NCBI GenBank assembly: GCA_033725935.1
Contig: MU867081.1
Span: forward strand, 62,001-126,000
Direction of reading: 5' to 3'
Source: Cladorrhinum sp. PSN259
Taxonomy: Eukaryota > Ascomycota > Sordariomycetes > Sordariales > Podosporaceae
DNA length: 64,000 nt
The position numbers and the translations under genes were made by a program. The stretch's first letter is position 1. The number at the start of each line of letters is the position of its first letter. The notes beneath the pieces are model-generated. The model was not told the origin of the DNA. It saw nothing but the letters and a program-made list of their open reading frames with translations, and searched no databases. Below are positions 19,373 through 28,833 of the stretch, piece after piece.

Positions 19373-20518
19373 CTACTTGGTAACATCACCACCGCCATCA
19401 CCCTTCAAACAGTTCATCGTCCTAATCCTCCTCTCCACCCACTCCCGACAGCTAATCTCCTCGTACTTCCTCTCCTCCCCTTCCTCCAAGCAACTCTCTA
19501 GAGTCCCGCAGGACTCATCGAGATTAAACCCAAAAAAGAACGGGATACTAATCCTCTCCCTCCCGCTCACATTCCTCACCCGGTGCACGGTACTAACCCA
19601 CTTTTCGTTGGTGATCCTCTGCATATAATCAGCAAAATTCACCACAAACGTCCCTTCGACCGGCGGAGCCCTCAACCACTGGCCCTGTCTAGTCAGAACC
19701 TCCAATCCGCCGCTGCCATCCTGCCACAGTATCGTAAACAGCTGAAAATCCGTATGCGACCCGATGGAAACATTTTCTTTATCATCCAACTCGTTCTTCT
19801 TTTTTTCTTCTAGTGGAGGATAGTAATTAACAGCCAACGAAGCGTCCGGATACGTAAACTTGGCGTCGAATCCGTCTTCCTCTAAGTCAAGCGCGAGCGC
19901 GAAGCACCGGACGAGTTTCCTCCCGAGCCCCAAAACAGCTTGATGCAGCGGAACGAGCGTCCGTTTCAGCTGCGGCACGGTCCCGTCCGTCCGGCTGAAG
20001 GGAAACCCGTCGCTGTCGACTTTGATCCCCTCCCGGATCTTTTCCGGGATCGGCAAGGGGGCGTCGGGGTCGTACGAGGGATCGTACCGCAGACTGAAGC
20101 TCTCGCGCTTGTCTTCCCCCTCAAAAGGGTTGATCTTTTGGGATCTGGGCGGCTTCCAGCCCACGATGTGCTTGTTGACGGTCGAGTGGACCGTGTTTGC
20201 CGGTTCTTTGAGTGAAGCGTCCTGGCGGAAGAAGTCGAGCGAGGCGGAGTGGGCGGCGGCGATGAGGGAGGAGGAAACGCCGTGGTTGGTGATGTAGAAG
20301 AACCCGTTGGTGGTTGCTGCTGTTCGTATTTGGGCGGCAATGTGCTGACGGTCTGAGAGGGTGGAGGAGGAGGAGGCATTGGAGAGAGCGGAGAGGTCAA
20401 TGATTGGGATCTCCGTGGGTGAGGCGTCGCGGAGGGGAGTGGACAGGATTCGGCGCGTTATGGGTCCGTTGCCTGAGGCCAGGTGGAGGAGGGTCGTGGT
20501 TGGGTCGTCGACGGCCAT
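19373..20518 (-). CDS. 2-oxoglutarate/Fe(II)-dependent dioxygenase (isopenicillin N synthase-like)
   Basis: Single exon, 381 residues. An N-terminal non-haem dioxygenase (DIOX_N) region starts at IPIIDLSAL and contains GFFYITNHGV. The C-terminal catalytic core carries the iron-binding facial triad His255 and Asp257 (GSHTDFQLFTIL) and His312 (STVHRV). It also carries the 2-oxoglutarate-binding RISIPFFF about ten residues later. Such enzymes hydroxylate, desaturate or cyclise small molecules. The fungal group includes many secondary-metabolism and gibberellin- or thymine-type enzymes, so the substrate cannot be read from sequence. The start is placed at MAVDDP; an in-frame ATG at 20665 would add 49 low-complexity Thr/Pro residues. 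No biosynthetic cluster genes flank it, so a stand-alone catabolic or detoxifying role is also possible. Confidence 0.9.
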   Translation of the reverse strand: MAVDDPTTTLLHLASGNGPITRRILSTPLRDASPTEIPIIDLSALSNASSSSTLSDRQHIAAQIRTAATTNGFFYITNHGVSSSLIAAAHSASLDFFRQDASLKEPANTVHSTVNKHIVGWKPPRSQKINPFEGEDKRESFSLRYDPSYDPDAPLPIPEKIREGIKVDSDGFPFSRTDGTVPQLKRTLVPLHQAVLGLGRKLVRCFALALDLEEDGFDAKFTYPDASLAVNYYPPLEEKKKNELDDKENVSIGSHTDFQLFTILWQDGSGGLEVLTRQGQWLRAPPVEGTFVVNFADYMQRITNEKWVSTVHRVRNVSGRERISIPFFFGFNLDESCGTLESCLEEGEERKYEEISCREWVERRIRTMNCLKGDGGGDVTK

Positions 20519-20888
20519 GGTGATGGTGGTTGGCTTTTTTGTTGTGGTGGTGATGTTTGGTCGAAGCTGGTTTTTGGGCCGGGAGCGGGGTAGGGTGGTG
20601 TGTGAGGAGACGAGGGAGGGAGGGTCTATACCCTTGAGTGAAAACAATGGTTTCTGGTTCCTCATGAAATCTAACCCAAGACGCTAGATCCCGTTTCATT
20701 CTTATCTTTCCCCGCCTTTTCGGTCCATGAGGTTAGAGCAAACTACCTACCGTCTCTCGGGAGTCTCCGACGCCGCGCCGGCAATCTCCACCATGGGGAC
20801 AATGCAGTGTTACCAGAGACCAACACCGTATGTTCGCGCTTCCAGGAGCTGTGTAGAACCTTGGGTTATCATTACATAGCAAACTATT
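20519..20888. other. Short gap between dioxygenase start and HET protein 3 stop
   Basis: 370 bp, presumably the dioxygenase promoter and the HET protein 3 terminator region. No gene seen. Confidence 0.6.
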
Positions 20889-23153
20889 TCAAACTATTCT
20901 CCATATCCTGGTTCTTCCCAGATACCCCCTCGGCGAGGATCCGCCCTCAGCAACACAACCAACATTCTCTTGATTCACCACCGCCCGGCTCCAATTTGCC
21001 ACGAGGCTTTCAACTCCATCCTTCGACAAAGAGTGAGGACAGACCCTCACAAAGGTATAGTATTCATCATCTCCGGCCTCCCTCCTCAGCAAAACAGCCA
21101 ACCCGGGATACATCTCCACCAGCACCTCATCCCTATCCAGCTGCTTCACTTCAACAATCTGTATCTTCTCATCCCCGTCCCGCTGGCCCGTCCACGCAAA
21201 GAACCCCCTCACAATCCTAGGCCGCATGATCTTGAGCGCTATCCTCCCCTGACCAGTCTTGTCCTTCTCGGGCCCATCAAATTCCAGCGCTTTATCTTTT
21301 TCTCCAGCAGCCTTCGACCTAGCAGGGAAATCAATCCCCTGCAGCGCCCTCTGATTAGGCCACGAGGCAGTCCAGTCCGCAGACCAAGAAGGCAACCCCT
21401 TGGTTTTAGCCTCGCTCTTGATCAACGCCAAAAAGAAGCCCGGCCCGTGTCTCCTTATGAATAGAGCCGAGTAGCTGGCGTACACTTTAGGCACCGAATC
21501 GAAGTAACTCACCCTTGCCTCGTCGTCCAACTCTTCTCTGTTACTGCCCAAATCTCCATCGAGTCCCCTTGCGATATTCAGCACCCCAAATATCTTGTCC
21601 CTCGGATCCTCGCACTCCCTACCCCTCGTTTCAATCAAAATATCAAGCAAATGACTCCTTTTCACACCTCTTTTACTACCGCTCAACCCCTTCCTGTTCT
21701 TGCTTGTTGTCGTTGTTGTTATTGTTGTGTCTGGTGCCCTCGACCTCAATAGGACAAAAAACCTCCAGACATCCAACCCCTTCAACTCCTCACTTTCTTC
21801 TTCTTCTTCCCCGCGGCCGTGGTGTTGCTCCCTCATGAGCATACCCAACAAATGCATCCCCCTCTCCCCCGTCGTCTTCTTTGCTCCGCACAGAATCTCC
21901 ACCCTCCCCAAATCAGGCAGACTAACCTCCTGCAGAACCCAAACTCTCCTAAACCACCTCCTCGAAAAGTACCCCCTCAGCACCCTTTTCAGATCCCTCG
22001 GCTCCGCCGGCCTCTTCGGTATCTTCTTTAGGTAATAAATACTCCAAATTTCCTCGCCGTACTTTCTTACTCGCTCCTTCCATCCCCTCGCTACACGGAG
22101 GTACCGCTCGAGCCTGACAGTAATTTCATCCGAGTATTCACCCAGCCATCCTCCAAAATAGCCAGTACTGCTGTAATCAGAAAAAAAGGACCTCGATGGC
22201 AGGACAGAAAGTTTGTCGAGCTCGATATCGTTCAGCCAGTCGTACAGCGCGTCCGTCTCGGCGTCTGATTCGCCCGTGTAGACGACCACCTTCCTTGCGG
22301 TACAGAATATGCGCGCCATGAGGGAGACCTGCTGCGCGCGCTCCGAGAGGTCGGACTGGTTGATGCAGATTGCGTCTATCCATAGCTTGCGCGGCTGGGT
22401 GGGGTGGCGCAGACGGCGGAGGGCGAGGGCACAGTTGTGGGAGATGGTTAGTGTTGACGGAGCCGAGGAGGTTGGCGAGATGGAGAAGAGAGAGATGGAA
22501 GACGGGACCGTGGAAGAAGAGGATGAAGATGATTTATGGTCGGGATCTGGCGGGTCGGTGGTCCATGTGTAGGATAGGGCGTCGTAGGTTGGGTGAGTGG
22601 TGAGGTTGGCGATGTCGAGGGAACCTTCCACGGGTGCATTGAGTGACTGTGAGGGATGGATGGTGAGGATCCTGATGGAAGTTGGGTTAGGTAGGATAGT
22701 GAATGTGTATTGTTTTGGCAGCGCAGGTGGTTGTTGAGGATCTGATGAGGGTTTGCTGTCGTTGTTGTTATTGGTAGTTACGGCTGGTGTTGGGTCTTGT
22801 TGCTGTTGTTGGCGCCAGGCCTTCAACAACACAAACAGACTGTATACCTCCGCTGGCAGGCCGAACAGAGCTCTGATCAGCCGTGCAATATAAAATGGCA
22901 GGTACAAAAGCTGGGCGATACACATCAACCAGAGGACCATAACCGTGATCCAGGGGACGATGATGCTCACGGCTACCCAACCCCCACAATCCTTGGCAAT
23001 CTCCCATGGCGGTTGCTTCTCTCGCCTCCAGCCGAAGTATGTTTTGTAGATAATGATTGCCGGCCATGTTATAGGTACTGCCGGCATAAGACAAAGGATA
23101 ATGAGAATGAGAGGAACGGCGATGGGGATCGGAACGATGAATATACCACCCAT
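20889..23153 (-). CDS. HET-domain protein 3 with multi-pass membrane N-terminus
   Basis: Single exon, 754 residues starting at MGGIFIVP. The first 115 residues are strongly hydrophobic, with about three to four predicted membrane segments. Clear ones include VPIPIAVPLILIILCLMPAV and VAVSIIVPWITVMVLWLMCI. A Gln run and an Asn-rich linker follow. Then comes the HET domain: TYDALSYTW, LWIDAICINQSDLSERAQQV and RKVVVYTGES. The C-terminal part contains RWFRRVWVLQEV and the DPRDKIFGVLNIA block shared by many HET proteins. A membrane-tethered HET protein would act at a membrane instead of freely in the cytosol; this is inference from topology. A longer in-frame start at 23318 is less likely because it adds a non-hydrophobic leader ahead of the first membrane segment. 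Confidence 0.88.
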   Translation of the reverse strand: MGGIFIVPIPIAVPLILIILCLMPAVPITWPAIIIYKTYFGWRREKQPPWEIAKDCGGWVAVSIIVPWITVMVLWLMCIAQLLYLPFYIARLIRALFGLPAEVYSLFVLLKAWRQQQQQDPTPAVTTNNNNDSKPSSDPQQPPALPKQYTFTILPNPTSIRILTIHPSQSLNAPVEGSLDIANLTTHPTYDALSYTWTTDPPDPDHKSSSSSSSTVPSSISLFSISPTSSAPSTLTISHNCALALRRLRHPTQPRKLWIDAICINQSDLSERAQQVSLMARIFCTARKVVVYTGESDAETDALYDWLNDIELDKLSVLPSRSFFSDYSSTGYFGGWLGEYSDEITVRLERYLRVARGWKERVRKYGEEIWSIYYLKKIPKRPAEPRDLKRVLRGYFSRRWFRRVWVLQEVSLPDLGRVEILCGAKKTTGERGMHLLGMLMREQHHGRGEEEEESEELKGLDVWRFFVLLRSRAPDTTITTTTTSKNRKGLSGSKRGVKRSHLLDILIETRGRECEDPRDKIFGVLNIARGLDGDLGSNREELDDEARVSYFDSVPKVYASYSALFIRRHGPGFFLALIKSEAKTKGLPSWSADWTASWPNQRALQGIDFPARSKAAGEKDKALEFDGPEKDKTGQGRIALKIMRPRIVRGFFAWTGQRDGDEKIQIVEVKQLDRDEVLVEMYPGLAVLLRREAGDDEYYTFVRVCPHSLSKDGVESLVANWSRAVVNQENVGCVAEGGSSPRGYLGRTRIWRIV

Positions 23154-23901
23154 TGCGGTGGAAAAAAAAAATGATGATGATGCTGAAGGATAATGAAGAT
23201 GAAGGAAAATTGACGGTAATTTTAATGATTGACTGTGGCGCAAATAATCGGTCGCAAGCCCAGGGGGTTCATTGCGAATAGTGACATTTAAAAAGGACGC
23301 ATGTGAACAAAAAAGCACAAAAGAAAAATGAGATGCAAAGCAAAAGCAGAAAATGTTTTACCCGGACAAGTGAGCCGTTCGTGTCGATGAAACCGTTGAT
23401 GGGGCTGAAGAATACAGACCGAGACCAACGGTGTAACGGCGACGAGGTCACTCAAAAAGGAGGGCTGTGCTGAGACCCCACACTCACCCTTTTTAAGCTC
23501 TGGCCAATGACTTTCTTTAGCTGGCCAACTGTTGAGGCCTCTGCTGACAAGGGGGACTTATTTATAAATTGTCTTGTAGAGTCATTCAGTCATTTGTTCA
23601 AATCCGTATGTTGCCTGATACTTGTGAGACACATTACCGGAAAACATGATTTTGCTGAATAAATTCATGAGAACAGCCGATGAATGTCACGTCGTCAGAT
23701 CCCCTTTTCTTGGCGCCGAGTATCCCGAGGAATGGCAAGTTGCAATCTCCCCCGACTTTGACAACTGCAACGACATGTGCATCCACCATAGGCATTATTG
23801 ATACATACAGAGAAGCCTCTTCTATAATCACAAAAGAACAGAGTGATAAAACGCCTTAAAAAGATACATTTTTGTGGTCAAGCCATCGCCCGCTAGCGCT
23901 A
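23154..23901. other. Intergenic region between HET protein 3 and AIM24
   Basis: About 750 bp. It includes the presumed promoter of HET protein 3 and the AIM24 3' flank. No gene is supported. Confidence 0.6.
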
Positions 23902-25166
23902 TCATTGCTTGACAAACTGTTTCAAGTCAGTAGCCTCCTCAAAGGCGACCTTTCCATCTCCCTTCACACTGGCGATATGAATCGTCACGGGCTTCTCCTG
24001 TGGCTTGGTGCTCTCATCTACGTTTGGGTTGGTCGCAATCTCAATCGCCTTGGGAACTAATCCCGCCTCCGCATCGGCAATCTCATTGACATCGTCCCTC
24101 GTCAATACATCCCTGACCCTTACCCCGCGGCTCGACATGAGGATGGTCCTTGGTCCCTGGAACTGTAGGAATAGTCTGTCTCCCCAAATCGTCCTCCTCG
24201 TAGCAGTGCGCAGGGAAAACAGCAAGCGCGCGATCGCCTGGTATGTGCTAGTTCCCCGCATAGCGTTCCAGAACTTGGCGACCCGATCGGGCATCAACCT
24301 CGCTGAAGCCGCCTTGATCGAGCTTGGGACTGCTGGGACCTGGAACCCGAATTGTACGCTCTTGAAGCGGAACGGCTGCGGCGCGTGCTTTGTAACTGAG
24401 TATGCCACCACATGGGAGGGGTGCAAAACGATTTCCTCGCCTTCCTTCAACACCAAGTCGTAAACTTGTCCCGGGGCAGAGAGCGCTGCGAGTCCTCTGC
24501 CTGTGAGGTAGGTGTTGCCCCAATGTGCCAGCGAGAGTCCAGACTGGATCCGAGGTGTGGGTTTCAGGGTGTGTCCAGTCCATGCGAGAAGCGCATTCCG
24601 CTGCGCGACCACCCAGTCCGTCGTTCCATCAAGGTTCAGGACAGAGAAGGTGGTGCCGGGGGATTTCGTTGCTATTAAGGCGGTGATTGGGGATGTCGAG
24701 ATGATGCGTTGGTAGAGAAAGGGGATACCGAGAAAGGCGCGCCGTAATGGAGAGAGAAGGGAGAGAGTAGATTGTGCCTGAGAGTCAAGGTGGTTCGTCA
24801 GTATAAATGAGAATTGTATATGTACCGAGGTGGGGGGCGGCGCAATTGAGTTGAGAAGGAATTGGGAGGTGTGCGTACATTTTCTACCTTGCCGGCTACC
24901 GACACCAGAGTACCTCTCCTGGTATATAAACGCTGCGATGCCGAGAGTGATACTGAGAGAAGAGAGCTCGGAGCTCCAAGAACCTCGAACTGGGCATCCT
25001 CGACGTTGCGGCCGGCGTCGAAAGCATCGGGACCGGGTCGATTGGTGGGGGCTGCGCTAATACGGATGGCTCTGCATTGCCAGCACACAAAGCTCGGTCT
25101 GGTTGGTTGTCTGACTGTTAATCTGGCAGTACTCGCTGCCCGTATTAAGGGCGATTGGCCGCGCAT
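23902..25166 (-). CDS. AIM24: AIM24 family mitochondrial protein
   Basis: Two exons (25166-24879, 24777-23902; 101-nt intron) give 387 residues. The start has an Arg/Ser/Thr-rich presequence typical of mitochondrial import. The AIM24 domain runs from about residue 55 onward, with EVLGAPSSLLSVSLSASQ, LYTRRGTLV, WVVAQRNALLAWTGHTL and GRGLAALS, all standard for the family. The splice joins GKVEN to AQSTLSLL, restoring the usual sequence. In yeast Aim24 is an inner-membrane protein needed for MICOS integrity and cristae organisation; that function is taken from the family. It is divergently transcribed from the kinesin gene with 480 bp between the start codons. Confidence 0.93.
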
Positions 25167-25646
25167 GGTTGCGTGGGAACCAAACCGTGGTGTTCAGTTG
25201 TCGGTTGTGTTGAAGACGTGAGAACAAAAAAAGCAGGTCTCGGTAAATTCCATTTCCTGGCACCGGGAAGCACGAACCTGGAAGCTCGGATGACGGCGTT
25301 GGACTCACTGGACTGCGGCTTGGCAGACAGCGGGAGCTTGGAGCTTGGAGCACGGGCCATGGAAATCAAGTCCACCCCATGCTGAAATGCAGGGCTTACC
25401 CAGTGGAGCCATCGCTGTTGCTGTGGTGATTCAGGCTCTCCAATTTGGCAGCGGTTCCCGCCAAAAACAACTGGAGAAGTTGAAGCAGCGTCAGCGCCTT
25501 TTGGTTTTGCAGAACCATTGAAGTGCAACGTCACGCGACAAACCCGCCAATTCCATTGCCATCTCTCCTTTGATCCGTCCCTTCGCGACCATTTTCTCCC
25601 TGAGACGCCGTCCTCCCGTTGATGCCAATTCGCCGGATAATAAGCC
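25167..25646. promoter_or_regulatory. Shared divergent promoter region of AIM24 and kinesin-10 genes
   Basis: The 480-bp gap between two opposing start codons contains no gene and must hold both promoters. No specific factor site stands out. Confidence 0.55.
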
Positions 25647-27747
25647 ATGTCAGTCCGTGTTGTCGCCAGAATACGTCCTCTCCTCGACAATGAGCTCGAC
25701 AAAGACATCATCGTGCGCGCAGACAGCGCTGCTGATGACAAGCCAATTACCCTCGTCAAGATTCCAAACCCAAAGAACGAAGCTGAAGAGTTCTCGTTTG
25801 CATTCAACAGTGTCTACGACCTAGCCACTACCCAGGAGACTTTGTTTACTTCCGAAGGCATGTCCACCCGCTAGGCACTAGGGATCCAATTGAAGCCTAC
25901 CTGATTGATATGCTAACCTCGGAGCAGTGGCGCCACACGTAAAGTCTCTATTCCAAGGCTTGGATGTAACTATCTTTGCCTACGGAGTGACTGGAACTGG
26001 CAAGACGCACACGATGCGCGGCGGTCTCAGACTTGCGGAGCGTGGAGTAATTCCCAGGCTCCTCAGCAACGTCTTCCGCCGAGGGAAGAAGATCGCGAAG
26101 GACACCGACGGTGATACGACGGTCGAGGTCGCGCTCTCGTACTACGAAATCTACAATGACAAGGTCTACGACTTGCTGGAACCCCCAGAGAAGAGGACGC
26201 CGTCTGGATTACCGCTGCGCGAAAAAGAGGGCAAGACAGTTGTGGTTGGTTTGTCGGAGCGCTCTTGCGATGACCTCAAGGATTTCGAGAGATTATACAT
26301 CGAGGCAAACAACAACCGCGTCACTGCTGCTACAAAGCTCAACGCGCACAGCAGCAGAAGTCATGCCATCCTGCGGGTCAAGGTGACACAGACAACGGGA
26401 GACGCAGTCAAGGAGAGCACAGCATCTTGCATTGACTTGGCCGGCTCGGAGGATAACCGGCGAACAGAAAATGGCAAGGAGAGACTGATTGAGTCGGCAG
26501 CGATCAACAAGAGCCTTTTCGTGCTCAGCCAGTGCATCGACGCCATCTCACGAGGCGACAAGCGGATCCCGTACCGCGAGTCCAAAATGACGCGCATCTT
26601 GTCTTTGGGACAGAACAATGGCATCACTATCATGATTCTGAACCTTGCTCCTCTTCGCAGCTACCATCTAGACACCCTCAGCAGTCTCAATGTCAGCTCG
26701 CGAGCCAAGCGCATCGAGGTGCGCGAGGTCGAGAACGAGGTCATCTTCAAGCCAGCACCCAAGACAGCTTTGGGACTTGGAGGTGCCATGTCCCGGCAAC
26801 CATTACGGCCTCTCGCCAACGCTCACAACGTACACACTGGCGCCGCCCTTGCCGCGAAAGCTGCAGAGGAAAAGGCTGGCAAGCCGGCCAAGGCTTTCAG
26901 TGTCTTTGTTGACAAGAAGACGGCACCAACATCGGCGCGATCGGTTCCTTCCAAGCGCGCGCCCGAGGCAATGAGCGAAATCTCTGGTCCTCGTCCATCA
27001 AAGCTTGCGCGCTCTTCTCGTCCCGCCCTTCAACCCCTCCAGCAGAAACCACAACCCCAGCTCTCCATCTCTGCAGAGCAGATCGAAGCCATGGTCGAGA
27101 AGAAGGTAGCTGAGATTCTCGCCTCACGAGCAGCAGAAGCCCCACCGGTAGCTGAAGAGCCACCCGTGGTTATTTCCGTCCAGACCAGCCAAATCAGTGA
27201 CGAGGTTAAGCGCCGGCTCGAAGCGCTTGAGAAAAGAGTTGAGGATTCTCGGTCAGGCGATGACAGCAGGTCCGACGGATTGCGTCTCCTTCTCCAGGCG
27301 CGCCAAGCGAAGGAACTAGGTGACGACGAGGTCGCGTTGAGATTTTATGAGAGCGCGTTGCCTTATTTCCCTGGACAGGCCAAGCTGATTGGCAAGATTG
27401 AAAAGTTGCGAGTTAAGCTTGGCAAGGTTGACAAGGCCGAGAGGAAAAAGCGGAGTAACAGACCGCCCATTGATTTAGGCGGAGAGGATGACAAGGAGAA
27501 TGTCATGCCCGAGACTTCGCCCAAGACGAAGAAGCTGCTGGAGATTGTGAACTCGAGAGATTTAGTGCTCATCAAAGGGTTGCATGGGTTTGGGACCAAG
27601 AAGGCCCAGGATTTGGTGGATGTCCTTAACCTTAGAGGGGAGAAGGGTGACGAGGGCAGCCGTGTGGGCAGCTTGGCGCAGCTGAGGATGTTGCCGGGGA
27701 TGGGGAGCCGGACAGTCGAGAAGGCTTATGAAGGATTGGCTGTATGA
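25647..27747 (+). CDS. Kinesin-10 (KIF22/Kid-like) motor with C-terminal HhH DNA-binding region
   Basis: Two exons (25647-25857, 25928-27747) give 676 residues. The 70-nt intron begins with GC (AAG|GCATGT) and ends with AG. Using it restores the motor sequence TLFTSEVAPHVKSLFQGLDV, whereas no GT donor does. The motor domain is N-terminal: P-loop GVTGTGKTHT near residues 90-98, switch I NAHSSRSHA, switch II DLAGSE. A disordered Ala/Pro/Lys region follows, then a TPR-like stretch (LLQARQAKELGDDEVALRFYESALPYF). Last is a helix-hairpin-helix pair (LIKGLHGFGTKKAQDLVDVL and LRMLPGMGSRTVEKAYEGL). That combination is the hallmark of kinesin-10, which links chromosomes to microtubules and generates polar ejection force. 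Confidence 0.9.
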
Positions 27748-28833
27748 GTGAATGAGGGTTTAAAAGTTTGTTGTTGTCGTGAGCCAGAATTTGTTTTATG
27801 GCTCCAGTTTGGTGTTGGCCTGCTTTTTTATTTTTTATATACGCGCATCAGCCTGCATCTTGCATCGCCAGGAGTTCATTGGTGTGGGGTTTTGTCTATT
27901 CTTCCCTGGAGTTTGGGTGGGAGGAGGGCTAAAGATAGCATTTTGTCTTTTTCTAAGTCTGTTCAATTCTATGTTTTGGTTGTTGTTCATGTTTGGGTTT
28001 TTGTATGAGATACCCTTGTCTTTGCAATCGTCTGGCGCGCTCTATGAAGGAGAAGGGAGGTGTTGAGTGTACATCAATATGAAGCTGAACCATATTAAAT
28101 GATATGATCAGAGGCGAGGAAAATGTATTTCTGTCATCCAAAAAAAAAAAGCTTCAACACGAAGGTGTGAAGGATGTAGGGCTAAGCAGAGGATTGTGTG
28201 TGGGTTGTCACGAAAGGGCTCTTATCATAAATGTTCATAAGGGGTTTATCTTGGCATCTATACCAGACTGCAAACTCTCACTCTCGTCACGTTCCAAATT
28301 TGTCAAGAAAGGGGAGAAGAAAAAGACGTTCGAATAAGGTTTCTCCTTGCGCAAACTCAGGAATCTGGCTCCGAAGCGGTATTTCAGCCACACTCTCTCC
28401 CCTCAAATGTGGCTGTTTTCTTGGCATGGCGTGGCGGAAGCTCCGCATTGCATCATTGGACACCCCACCCTTCTGTAATGCTTCCCGAGATATGCGCTGG
28501 AAAGCTCGGAGCGATCGATTTCGACATTTGTTGGAGGATCACCAAATTCCTCAACCAGTGTCATAGCAGGCGGTCGGTCAAACAGACCCTTATATTATAC
28601 TCCTGAGCTTCCAACATTTCTCTTCTAACCCCAATTGAACCAAATTCCGCCACTTGATATATGATCTAAACCTCGACATTCGCCTACATCCAAAAATCCC
28701 TAGGCGCGCGCCATTTGTGCGACTGGCCGCGAGCCTTACCTCCGCTGCCCGGTTCGCATATAATCGCACCAAGGGGGAGTTCTGAGTGTAAAATGTTCTC
28801 CTCTCACTCGACAGACCTCCCCGACCGACAATC
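27748..28833. other. Intergenic region between kinesin and ATM1 genes
   Basis: About 1.1 kb of AT-rich 3' flank followed by the ATM1 promoter. Short open frames only; nothing supported. Confidence 0.6.
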
